Source: Methanobacteriota archaeon
GTDB lineage: Archaea > Thermoplasmatota > Poseidoniia > Poseidoniales > Poseidoniaceae
NCBI GenBank assembly: GCA_002689345.1
Contig: NZFU01000016.1
Location: 1 to 39,995 of the forward strand
Reading direction: 5' to 3'
Length of the DNA stretch: 39,995 nt
Part shown: piece by piece, positions 1 to 7,265 of the stretch
How positions within the stretch are numbered: position 1 is the first letter of the stretch
How the letters are laid out: each line of letters opens with the position of its first letter
The notes under the pieces: model-generated
The model's input: only the letters and a program-made list of their open reading frames with translations
Database searches by the model: none
What the model was told of the DNA's origin: nothing
Translations under genes and position numbers: made by a program

Positions 1-36
1 ATCATTTCTGAACATTTCAAGGATTCCAAATAACAT
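1..36 (-). CDS. Start of a further gene after tadC-like, cut by window edge
   Basis: On the minus strand an ATG at 36-34 opens a reading frame (M-L-F-G-I-L-E-M-F-R-N-D) that runs off the window. It starts only four bases after the stop of the TadC-like gene, so it is probably the next member of the same operon. In archaeal pilus loci two TadC/FlaJ-like membrane proteins often follow one another, so a second TadC-type half is the natural guess. Twelve codons are too few to identify it. Confidence 0.35.
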   Translation of the reverse strand, partial: MLFGILEMFRND

Positions 37-40
37 AATG

Positions 41-616
41 TCACAACCCCGGATCCTTTGTATGAGCCTTCAGCCCAATCATTGCCATTCCTAGTAAAGT
101 AATGAATAAACCTAGATTTACGATAAGCATCGCAGTATCTTGCTCTAACCCTCCAACAAGGTCGGCCATATCGCCTGTAATCAATTGTGGAATGATACCT
201 AAAATCGATAAAATGATCGGGCCAATCATTCCAATAGATAGTAATGTTTCAGGAACTCCACCTAATTCTTCGATGTAATCCTTAACCTTCTCAGTCCTAG
301 ATTCTTCCATCCTTTCGCCTTGTTTGCGTAAGGTCTCGATAATGTCAGTGTTTTGAGTCACGTTGTTTAGCATGGTATTGACTACTCTCTTGTAGCCATC
401 AGTTTCTGCTTTCTTGAGAAGCGCTCTAAGTTCTCTTTCCATCGGTTTACCTTTGTTGATATTTTCCATCAATGTCGCAAAATCCTTGGAAATAATTCCA
501 TATCCGCCTTGAGAGATGGAATGAATCGCTGCTTCAAGACCTACGCCTGAGCCCATTAGAACATCTAGAGTCCTGATTACATAGAGAATCTCACGGGACT
601 CATCTAATGAACGCAC
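41..616 (-). CDS. TadC/FlaJ-like type II secretion F-domain membrane protein
   Basis: Probable inner-membrane platform protein of an archaeal type IV pilus or Tad-like secretion machine, which works with an ATPase to assemble pilins. Residues 8-120 form the helical cytoplasmic F-domain, with the usual pattern of a short 'GSGVGLEAAI' turn and a later 'INKGKPMERELRALL' helix. Two membrane segments follow at about 125-146 and 160-182. At 191 residues it carries only one F-domain, so it is one half of the usual two-domain FlaJ. The start is GTG at 616, preceded by GAGGTG with six bases spacing. It begins 10 bases after the stop of the 117-aa gene, so the two are probably co-transcribed. No ATPase or pilin gene lies inside the window. 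Family assignment is firm at fold level; the machine it serves is inferred. Confidence 0.75.
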   Translation of the reverse strand: MRSLDESREILYVIRTLDVLMGSGVGLEAAIHSISQGGYGIISKDFATLMENINKGKPMERELRALLKKAETDGYKRVVNTMLNNVTQNTDIIETLRKQGERMEESRTEKVKDYIEELGGVPETLLSIGMIGPIILSILGIIPQLITGDMADLVGGLEQDTAMLIVNLGLFITLLGMAMIGLKAHTKDPGL

Positions 617-626
617 TTAATTCACC

Positions 627-980
627 TCAACGTATATCTTCGATGAACTCGAATGTGTATAATTTCTCTGCGCCATCGTATTCCATCTTACCGAATACTG
701 CTTTTACATCTCTTTCTTCGAAAGGATCGTGAATGTAAGGCTGGCCACTTCTGAACATTTGTAATATCTTCTTGTATTCATCAAAATCCATCTCGCCACG
801 GACAGTGTAAACAGCGGACTCGGCACCCTCATCCACCAAGTCGTCACCTTCTCCTCCATGGAGAACAGTACGTGTAATTCTTCGAGTGATTACCACACTA
901 ATATCTGCATTTGGAAGCCTTAACCAATCAGAACTGGAGGTTCCACTTGCTGGGCGAATAAAAAAATCAGTTCCTGCCAT
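627..980 (-). CDS. Unknown 117-aa protein, possibly with a phage-tail-tip-like fold
   Basis: I do not recognise this family. The protein is soluble, acidic, and has no signal peptide or membrane segment. Its second half (from about residue 50) is a run of predicted beta strands flanking a helix, with 'GEMDFDEYKKILQMFRSGQP' followed by 'HDPFEERD' and a closing strand 'KLYTFEFIEDIR'. This layout (strand, helix, 'G-x-P' turn, strand, final F-x-F-x-E strand) loosely recalls small tail-tip or baseplate proteins such as P2 GpU, but that is a resemblance in pattern only. The ATG at 980 is preferred over GTG at 986 because AGGTG lies five bases before it. It sits between the RPA-associated gene and the TadC-like gene, in the same direction. 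Confidence 0.6.
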   Translation of the reverse strand: MAGTDFFIRPASGTSSSDWLRLPNADISVVITRRITRTVLHGGEGDDLVDEGAESAVYTVRGEMDFDEYKKILQMFRSGQPYIHDPFEERDVKAVFGKMEYDGAEKLYTFEFIEDIR

Positions 981-1040
981 AGTCACACCTGTAAACCGAT
1001 GAGAACGCGAATGGGCCTTGAACCTGTTGGAGTAATAAGC

Positions 1041-1991
1041 TCAAACTGTGACCTTAAACCAACCAAATCTAGGTTCATGAATCGACCCATCTTCGGATAA
1101 ATCATCGAGACAAGATTCGGCTGCGTCTCTGTCGTGGCCTCTAGCTGCAGCATTTGACAATAATGTGTCAAAGTCAACACCTTCGCCCTGATCCAGACGA
1201 TTGATTAGGTCAAGTACAACTTGCTTTAGGTCAACATCTCCGCCATCGGAACCTGTTGATTCTTCAGATTTTTGCATCGATTCAACTTCGAGACTTGTTT
1301 GTGATTCAGGAACGCTTGGTGCTACTGCAGTTGGCATCTTATCTTCGGCGATATCTAAAGTCTGCATGATATTCAATCGGTATGTCTCCAGATCAATTTC
1401 CCCGTAGTGCTCGTTTGCGAGCAATAACCCTTCACGCATATGTTCAGGTATTCCACCTGCAGTAAAGGACTCAACACTCTTTTCGAGGCCAGATGCCTTA
1501 GCATGTAAATCAATACGGTTTAGCAAACCATCAGCAGCTTTTACAAGCCATTCACGATAGGTTGAGCGTGAAATGACCGCTGCTTCTTCGGGTCTCAAAC
1601 TGGTATAGACTGCACCTTCCTCATTTTGGAAATATCTTGCCTTAGCAGTCATGATTAGCATTATTGCTTCCCCATCATCAAGTCGAGATGATAACTGAAC
1701 TGTCAATTCACGCATTGATTCGGGAGCATAATCTCCTACAGAGAAATAATGTTGTCCGGATGGATCTCTTAGTTGGCCTTGCCATAGTGTAGAGCCGTTG
1801 GCTGTTTCTCTTGGCTCCAGGCGTTCTAGTAGGCCTGCTACAATCAAGCGATTCACTTTAGCGCCTAATTTACTGATTACGAATAGTGGGTCGAATTCTC
1901 CAGAGCCTTGCTGATTCAAAGTAGAATCACTAAACTCGGAAGCTAGCATGTGCCATGCAGGCTGTCTTTTTGCTCTCCTTGCAGGTTGCAT
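1041..1991 (-). CDS. RPA-associated protein (COG3390 type)
   Basis: Partner of archaeal replication protein A in single-stranded DNA binding, acting in replication and repair. The N-terminal part (residues about 15-125) looks like an OB fold, with 'WQGQLRDPSGQHYFSVGDYAP' where RPA-associated proteins carry their conserved core. A Ser/Glu-rich linker (about 220-250) leads to a C-terminal winged-helix-like domain (about 252-316). The start is ATG at 1991, overlapping the RPA stop as TGATG and preceded by GGTG five bases away. The longer frame from 2006 would begin inside rpa and is rejected. The tight overlap indicates translational coupling, matching the rpa1-rpap pair seen in Euryarchaeota. 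Confidence 0.8.
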   Translation of the reverse strand: MQPARRAKRQPAWHMLASEFSDSTLNQQGSGEFDPLFVISKLGAKVNRLIVAGLLERLEPRETANGSTLWQGQLRDPSGQHYFSVGDYAPESMRELTVQLSSRLDDGEAIMLIMTAKARYFQNEEGAVYTSLRPEEAAVISRSTYREWLVKAADGLLNRIDLHAKASGLEKSVESFTAGGIPEHMREGLLLANEHYGEIDLETYRLNIMQTLDIAEDKMPTAVAPSVPESQTSLEVESMQKSEESTGSDGGDVDLKQVVLDLINRLDQGEGVDFDTLLSNAAARGHDRDAAESCLDDLSEDGSIHEPRFGWFKVTV

Positions 1992-3688
1992 CAGACCACC
2001 CCCCACTTTGCTCTTAATTCAGCGGCAACTAACACCGAATCAACTTCAACCAATTCGGCATGATCTGAAAGAAGCATTGCTCCTTGCTCGTCTACAATTG
2101 TTCTTCCAGAGGCTTTTAGTTGCCTTCCTAAAAGACGCTCTCGTAAATCTTGAACAAATGACATAGTACCATTTTCTGAAATTTCTGAAGATATTGAATC
2201 ATGATTCATTCCAATCAAGGATTCTGATGCATCCTTATTCACAATCAATGAGATTGTTGAATTTCCATCATCTAGTACCATTCTTAGTCGAACATCGCTT
2301 TGACCCTCCTGCGAGCCATGAGTAGCACATTCACCATCTCTGAGAACGCGTCTACAGACATTACATCTAGAGATTATTCCAGAATCTTCTCTAATCGAGA
2401 TTACATGCCCTACAGTTGAGATTCCGACGCGACTTGCACCAGAGGTAAGGTCGCTCAGTGGAACTTCAACGACATTATTTGTCAAATCAATATCATCACC
2501 CCAAGGTGCTGCAGCTAATACTTCGATTTGTGAAATATCATCTATGGTAATATCTGGAATGCCTTGCCAGGCTCTTACTCTAACTCCACGTAATCTTACA
2601 ATCACAGGAGTTGATTCAAAGTCAAATGGTGGTTCAGACCAAATTGAACAACGGCATTTTCCTGTTGGGTCGGCTACATCACCAGACCATACACTCTTCT
2701 TATCGCCATCTTTACCCTCGAAATCTCTCTTTATCATCTTCTGAATCTCAACGATAATTTCAACATCTCTTGAACCATCTCTCAGGTCCTCTATTCGACT
2801 TACTGAAAGCGCAACTAAATCATCTGCTGAAGCAAAGTTTGAATCGTGGAATATCTCTATTTTTGCCGAAGAACCGATATTGATTTCAGGTGTATCTCTG
2901 AATACTTTCACTTGAGCATTTTCAATCTTCAATAAAGAGCCAACTTCGTGGTCGAATGATTCCCAAGATAGGAAACCTATCGCTCCAGAATCATCTGCAA
3001 TTCTGCCTCTAACTATGTCTATAGAACCGGAGCCATCTTTACGGTGGATTACATCCTTTCGACTTGCTAATAATCTTCCAACAATAGTAACTGACCCTTC
3101 TGATTTAACTGTATTAATTTCAACTGGTTCACCGGGGGTTGTAACTGTCCTAACCCCCTCTCGCAATACTACTACTCGGCTAGATTGATTGATATTGATG
3201 CTCATTCGTCCTTGGTATTCGTTTACTGAAACTCCTTCCAACCTGACTACTGCGCCTGGAGCAATGTTCGGGTGGTTGCCCCAATCTTTGAACTCCCATC
3301 GAGTTCTATCTCCGCCTTCTGACCATGGTTGGTCTTCAAGTAGGCCATATGGCACGATCTTTTCTTCACCTCGAACCATTGTAGTTCGTGGATTGTGGGT
3401 TACGATTTCAACTTCGATCTCGACATTGCGGTCATCCGCAGATAAATCGGATAGTTTCTCCGCCTTCTTAATTGGCAAAGACTGCCTTTGAGAAGAGGAT
3501 GATTGGGTATTAGCAGGAGTTGGCGCCCCTGTATCTGATTGAAATCGCCTTAGAACAGACCTCATCGCATCTTCAGGAGGGATAAGGAAATCCTTCTCAT
3601 ATCTTGCAAAGGCTTCTGCGACCTTCTCTGCATCTGCTTCAGGCACTTGTTTTAGCACCTCAGCAACATGTGCATCATAATCAGACAT
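1991..3688 (-). CDS. rpa: Replication protein A, single-stranded DNA-binding, multi-OB-fold
   Basis: Binds and protects single-stranded DNA during replication, recombination and repair. The 565-residue protein has a helical N-terminal segment (1-45), then three OB-fold regions (roughly 85-180, 195-290 and 305-405), each with the alternating strand pattern and 'G-x-I-x-D-x-x-G/P' turns. A zinc-finger OB domain follows with C442-x2-C and C-x2-H near 454-457, as in euryarchaeal RPA. The ATG at 3688 (MSDYDAH) is chosen because GAGGTG stands six bases upstream. The upstream in-frame extension to 3805 is Arg/Thr-rich and not family-like. The mRNA leader holds a small GC hairpin (3724-3739). The gene overlaps the RPA-associated gene by one base. 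Confidence 0.9.
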   Translation of the reverse strand: MSDYDAHVAEVLKQVPEADAEKVAEAFARYEKDFLIPPEDAMRSVLRRFQSDTGAPTPANTQSSSSQRQSLPIKKAEKLSDLSADDRNVEIEVEIVTHNPRTTMVRGEEKIVPYGLLEDQPWSEGGDRTRWEFKDWGNHPNIAPGAVVRLEGVSVNEYQGRMSININQSSRVVVLREGVRTVTTPGEPVEINTVKSEGSVTIVGRLLASRKDVIHRKDGSGSIDIVRGRIADDSGAIGFLSWESFDHEVGSLLKIENAQVKVFRDTPEINIGSSAKIEIFHDSNFASADDLVALSVSRIEDLRDGSRDVEIIVEIQKMIKRDFEGKDGDKKSVWSGDVADPTGKCRCSIWSEPPFDFESTPVIVRLRGVRVRAWQGIPDITIDDISQIEVLAAAPWGDDIDLTNNVVEVPLSDLTSGASRVGISTVGHVISIREDSGIISRCNVCRRVLRDGECATHGSQEGQSDVRLRMVLDDGNSTISLIVNKDASESLIGMNHDSISSEISENGTMSFVQDLRERLLGRQLKASGRTIVDEQGAMLLSDHAELVEVDSVLVAAELRAKWGVV

Positions 3689-3723
3689 CAAGAACACCTC
3701 GACGGTCCAAATTCGTTTTCTGG

Positions 3724-3739
3724 CCCGTCGTAGGACGGG
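3724..3739 (-). promoter_or_regulatory. 6-bp GC hairpin in the rpa leader
   Basis: CCCGTC (3724-3729) and GACGGG (3734-3739) form a perfect 6-bp stem with a 4-base loop, 36-51 bases upstream of the rpa ATG. If transcription starts downstream of the TATA-like run at 3768-3777, the hairpin would be near the middle of a leader of about 60 bases. It could influence translation or mRNA stability, or be chance in a GC-rich patch. No T-run follows, so a terminator is unlikely. Confidence 0.3.
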
Positions 3740-3767
3740 TGTTCGGGCTTTCGTGCTGGTTGGTTGA

Positions 3768-3777
3768 GTTTTATTGA
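3768..3777 (-). promoter_or_regulatory. Candidate TATA element for the rpa operon
   Basis: On the minus strand the sequence TCAATAAAAC stands about 80-90 bases before the rpa start. It is the most TATA-like run between the tldD-pmbA terminator and rpa. An archaeal promoter here would start transcription near 3745-3750 and give a leader of about 60 bases containing the Shine-Dalgarno GAGGTG. No clear BRE was recognised, so this is tentative. Confidence 0.25.
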
Positions 3778-3842
3778 CACTCCCTTTCACCTCCGTGGAG
3801 TTCAATGTTCATTGGAGACGGTACATGAAGATGTCTGCCACT

Positions 3843-3869
3843 ATTGCTAAAAAATGAAAGTATAGCAAT
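3843..3869 (-). terminator. Probable terminator after pmbA
   Basis: ATTGCTA (3843-3849) and TAGCAAT (3863-3869) form a perfect 7-bp inverted repeat, and the minus strand carries a run of six T at 3854-3849 directly after it. The structure begins at the pmbA stop codon. Archaeal transcription ends mainly at T-runs, so this is a reasonable end for the tldD-pmbA transcript and separates it from rpa. Confidence 0.45.
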
Positions 3870-5275
3870 CAAGCAGGATTAATTCTCATTCCATCCATCA
3901 ATAGAACATCTGGTACATGCATTGAGCCAGTACTGTATGAACCCTTGCGTTTTGATGAATCTCCCAATACAACTCTACCGGCCAAGGCCTTAGCCATATT
4001 TCCCGAGAATCCTGCTTGTGAAAGTGCTCCGATTACCTCTCCTGCTTCAACTCTAAGAATTGTTGAGGTCGTAACCGAAAAATCTCCACTTGTAGGATTT
4101 GCAGTGTGCGCCCCCATAACACTGTGGATTACATATCCCTCGTCCATTTCTTCAATTAATCTGTCACGAGATAATGTCTTGGCTGAAGAACTCAATATCA
4201 GATCATTGCATCCACACATAGGAGGTGAAGTATGGCCACCCCTAGATGCTGAACCTGTACTCTGGGCTGTTGAGGCCTTGCCTTCAGCAACCATCTTGGC
4301 TGCATCTCGTGTCGACCACAACTCACCGGTTAGGCGTCCTGAATCAACAATTGTCTGAGTACGGCTAGGAACTCCTTCACCATCTCTTGAACCAGAAGAC
4401 ATCCCGCCTTCCATTAGTCCATCATCTACCAATGACAAATGGTCTGCTAACACAAGTTCGTTCATCTTACCTGACCAGAAAGATTCGCCACGAGCTAATC
4501 TCTCACCCTTAATCGCGGAGGGAACAACTACAGAAAACAGGGGTGAGAAACCATCGGTTGTCATCAATACTGGACAATCTTCAGTATTTCCACCTGAGAT
4601 TTTCTCCCTTGTCACTTGAGACCAGTGTACTGCTTTGTCCACACAAGAAGTTAGATCTTTTAGCAAAGCCCGAGATGATTCACCCTCGTATGAAGAAGTT
4701 AGATGCTCGTCTTCGTCAATCGATACATGAATACCAACTCCATGCGATGTGTAAACGCCTCCATCTTCGATACCAGAACTGGTAACAATCGCTCCAGCAC
4801 CTGCTCCAATTCCAATACCTCCGCCTACTGCAACAGCACGTGAATCAAGTTCAGAGACTCTAGTAAGTACTTCGTCACCTTGTTCTAACAAGTCTTCAGG
4901 ACTCAGGTCTAATATGGCTTTATCTTTCATACCCCCAACTTTAGATGAAGATTGATTTGCAGGTAATTCAAAGCCTTTGATAGAAGGGGATTTTTTGGCA
5001 ATGTTAAGGGCTTGTTGAATCGCCCTATCCGCAGAATTAATATCCACCAAATGTGCATATCCATAGCGACCATCTTCCACAACTCTAATTCCGAAACCAC
5101 CATCTCCTCCGCCAGAGGCCATCGAGATTCGACCAGCCTCTATATCCAATGAATGGCCATAACCCTGTGAAGCAAAAACCTCCCATTGCTGCAAGCCTGC
5201 GGCATCACAAGATTTGCCGATTGATTGTGCTGATTCCATCAAACGCTCAACTGCATCATCCGGTATCATAATCAT
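3869..5275 (-). CDS. pmbA: TldE/PmbA-family metalloprotease subunit
   Basis: Second subunit of the TldD/TldE proteolytic complex, which in bacteria cleaves extended peptides such as microcin precursors and the antitoxin CcdA. The 468-residue protein matches the PmbA/TldE length and layout: an N-terminal alpha/beta domain (residues 1-200, including the glycine-rich 'SGGGDGGFGIRVV') and a C-terminal beta-barrel domain. As in other TldE proteins, the zinc-binding HExxxH helix is absent, so catalysis depends on the TldD partner. Start ATG 5275 overlaps the tldD stop as ATGA. A second in-frame ATG at 5269 is better placed after GGTGG. The coupling with tldD supports equimolar expression. The substrate in archaea is unknown. 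Confidence 0.88.
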   Translation of the reverse strand: MIMIPDDAVERLMESAQSIGKSCDAAGLQQWEVFASQGYGHSLDIEAGRISMASGGGDGGFGIRVVEDGRYGYAHLVDINSADRAIQQALNIAKKSPSIKGFELPANQSSSKVGGMKDKAILDLSPEDLLEQGDEVLTRVSELDSRAVAVGGGIGIGAGAGAIVTSSGIEDGGVYTSHGVGIHVSIDEDEHLTSSYEGESSRALLKDLTSCVDKAVHWSQVTREKISGGNTEDCPVLMTTDGFSPLFSVVVPSAIKGERLARGESFWSGKMNELVLADHLSLVDDGLMEGGMSSGSRDGEGVPSRTQTIVDSGRLTGELWSTRDAAKMVAEGKASTAQSTGSASRGGHTSPPMCGCNDLILSSSAKTLSRDRLIEEMDEGYVIHSVMGAHTANPTSGDFSVTTSTILRVEAGEVIGALSQAGFSGNMAKALAGRVVLGDSSKRKGSYSTGSMHVPDVLLMDGMRINPA

Positions 5276-6711
5276 CCCACCAATGCTTCTCTAATACGCA
5301 TTAGAGGACCACCATCGCCTACTGGAACGGTTTGCCCTTTACCACAGAAACCTGGTGCTGCTAAATGTGAATCTCGAGTCAATCCATCCACATCTTTGAG
5401 AATTTGAAGTGTCATGCCAGATACACTTACGTCTTTTACAGGCCTTGACAGTGAACCATTTTCAATGATCCAGGCCTCTTGTGCTGCGAATTGGAAAGAA
5501 CCTCTACCAGTATCAACCTGCCCGCCTCTACTTCCACAAGCATAGATTCCAAAGTCGATATCTTCGATTAATTCATCTAAATCGTGATGGGACCCTCCTT
5601 GAATTACAGTATTTGACATTCGAACTAATGGGTGATGAAGGCCATCTTGTGCCCTAGCGCCTCCATTTGGCTCTAGATCGAAACGATGGGCAGTTTCTCT
5701 ATGATTCAGATATTCGGTCAATACGCCGTTAACGATGAGATTCTTTTGCCTAGTATCTACTCCTTCATCATCGATAGGGTAGCAGCCATAACCTCCTCTT
5801 AGAGTTGGGTCATCTATAACAGTACAAATCTCTGAGCCGATTGTTTGGCCCAATCTTCCTTCTAAGCAAGAGTCTCCTGCTGCAACTAAATCTGCTTCAC
5901 ATGGATGTCCTAATGCTTCGTGAATGTATACTCCGGTTAAATCTCTATCAGCAACCAATGGCATTCTACCAGATGGTGCTCTTTCTGCCGAAAGTAACCT
6001 TAGAGCTGAAATTCTAGCATTTCGGCCCATTTCTCCAAGGTCACAAGCCTCTATTACCTCTAAGCCACCTTCGCCCCCATGCCTCATTCTATAGGACACT
6101 ACTTCGTCTCCATCTCTTGCGGTAACCATTCCATTGATCAGACTTCTTTGGAAAGACCAAACACGGTTCATTCCTTCACTTGTCATCAATTCGGTGTGAA
6201 TATGTTCATCAGACCAACCGGTGGCTGTAGAAACGATCTTCTCGTCATCCTTAGCCTCATTATCAATAGCTAGCATCAACTCGATTCTCTTATCCAAATC
6301 AGTATCTCTAACATCCTTGGCACTTTTCCAATGAATTTCATCTTGGATGATTGGTACTTCGGCTAATCCAACTGCTGTTTGATTCGGGGAACGGCGTGCT
6401 GCAACGGCTCTAGCCAATCTGAAAGTAGGCTCAACCTGTTCAACAATAGATGCTATGTCACTGGTAGAATGTACCCCCCAAGCGCCATCAGCAAGTATTC
6501 TCATAGTCACTCCAACTTCTTGACCAGGAATTGCTCTTTCGAGTTTACCGTCTTTGAGAGAAGCCGAATTTGTGGTTTCGCTAACCAATCTAATTTCAGC
6601 ATATTCTGCACCTAAACTTGTAGCACTGTTTAGGGCTCTAGTGATTTTCTCTTCGTCCAACAACCTTCCGCTAGAAAAGTTGGAATCATTCTGCCGTGTA
6701 GCAACCACCAT
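5272..6711 (-). CDS. tldD: TldD metalloprotease
   Basis: Catalytic zinc subunit of the TldD/TldE protease. Residues 264-269 are the HExxxH motif (H264, E265, H269), and a C-terminal Cys in 'PGFCGKGQTVPVGDGGP' supplies the family's further zinc ligand. The length of 479 residues is normal. Glycine-rich 'GGYGCYPIDDEG' and 'RGGQVDTGRGSFQF' stretches are typical of the beta-barrel domain. It is followed directly by pmbA with a 4-base overlap. Upstream, a perfect 9-bp inverted repeat spans the end of cgi121, 28-55 bases before this start, so the pair may have its own promoter. The ATG at 6711 gives a standard N-terminus. Confidence 0.92.
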   Translation of the reverse strand: MVVATRQNDSNFSSGRLLDEEKITRALNSATSLGAEYAEIRLVSETTNSASLKDGKLERAIPGQEVGVTMRILADGAWGVHSTSDIASIVEQVEPTFRLARAVAARRSPNQTAVGLAEVPIIQDEIHWKSAKDVRDTDLDKRIELMLAIDNEAKDDEKIVSTATGWSDEHIHTELMTSEGMNRVWSFQRSLINGMVTARDGDEVVSYRMRHGGEGGLEVIEACDLGEMGRNARISALRLLSAERAPSGRMPLVADRDLTGVYIHEALGHPCEADLVAAGDSCLEGRLGQTIGSEICTVIDDPTLRGGYGCYPIDDEGVDTRQKNLIVNGVLTEYLNHRETAHRFDLEPNGGARAQDGLHHPLVRMSNTVIQGGSHHDLDELIEDIDFGIYACGSRGGQVDTGRGSFQFAAQEAWIIENGSLSRPVKDVSVSGMTLQILKDVDGLTRDSHLAAPGFCGKGQTVPVGDGGPLMRIREALVG

Positions 6712-6738
6712 ATTGCGATGCTAGCGGTGGGACTCTTT

Positions 6739-6766
6739 CAGATTTACTAAAATTAGCGTAAATCTG
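6739..6766. repeat. Perfect 9-bp inverted repeat at the cgi121/tldD boundary
   Basis: CAGATTTAC (6739-6747) and GTAAATCTG (6758-6766) are exact reverse complements with a 10-base AT-rich loop that contains the cgi121 stop codon. The arms lie 28-55 bases upstream of the tldD ATG, where an archaeal TATA box or an operator would be expected. It may be an operator, a promoter with dyad symmetry, or a terminator for hel308-cgi121 (the minus strand of the loop reads GCTAATTTTA, only a short T-run). Confidence 0.5.
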
Positions 6767-7241
6767 CAAGATGAATGTGGGCGATGGCGCCATTTTCATC
6801 ATTCTCACCTTCAATTCCCATTCTCTGTGAATTGAATATTTCTAAATTAGGCCTGTGGTCAAGCATTTTGAAACCCATTTTATCTGCATGAGCAACGTAC
6901 ATTTCTTCATCAGCATTACAAGATAAATCAATCATCCAAGCAGTTGTATCCCCCTTGCATAAACCCGCTCGATTAAAACTGGTAGCAATGTGGTGAGTTC
7001 CCGATAATAGGCGAATAAATTCGCCATCCAATGAATTTGATTTCATGACGCCTCTTTCTCGATTCCTCAAAAGTACACTATGTGCGACCCAACCGTGGAT
7101 GTCACTCGCTAAGCAAACGCCACTAACTAGGGCCCAGTCCTTTGATTCACGCTTTGAAATCCATGACATAGCAAGAGCCTTCGGGTCTTCGCATGCCTCA
7201 TTCAAGGCAACTCGTCTGCAGGGGAAAATAGGTGCGGCCAC
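6753..7241 (-). CDS. cgi121: Cgi121-like KEOPS subunit
   Basis: Probable small subunit of the KEOPS complex, which makes the t6A modification at position 37 of ANN-decoding tRNAs; Cgi121 binds tRNA and the Bud32 kinase. The central part 'DGEFIRLLSGTHHIATSFNRAG' matches the Cgi121 core (a helix, then 'L-x-SGxxQI-x-x-A-x-x-x-G'), preceded by a 'A-x-x-S-x-L-L-R-N-R' segment. The length of 162 residues is normal. The called start is GTG at 7241, after GAGGT; a later Met at residue 25 is possible. It lies in the same reading frame as hel308, separated by the TGA at 7268-7266 and eight sense codons. Cgi121 beside Hel308 is a recurrent euryarchaeal arrangement. Confidence 0.72.
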   Translation of the reverse strand: MAAPIFPCRRVALNEACEDPKALAMSWISKRESKDWALVSGVCLASDIHGWVAHSVLLRNRERGVMKSNSLDGEFIRLLSGTHHIATSFNRAGLCKGDTTAWMIDLSCNADEEMYVAHADKMGFKMLDHRPNLEIFNSQRMGIEGENDENGAIAHIHLADLR

Positions 7242-7265
7242 ATACCTCGCAGACGATTTACGATT

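Noticed and set aside
983-1180. 65-codon minus-strand open frame
   Set aside because: It overlaps the C-terminal winged-helix part of the RPA-associated gene in another frame and resembles no protein.
3689-3805. 39-residue N-terminal extension of RPA
   Set aside because: The GAGGTG six bases before ATG 3688 and the normal RPA N-terminus favour the shorter form; the extension is Arg/Thr-rich and covers a hairpin leader.
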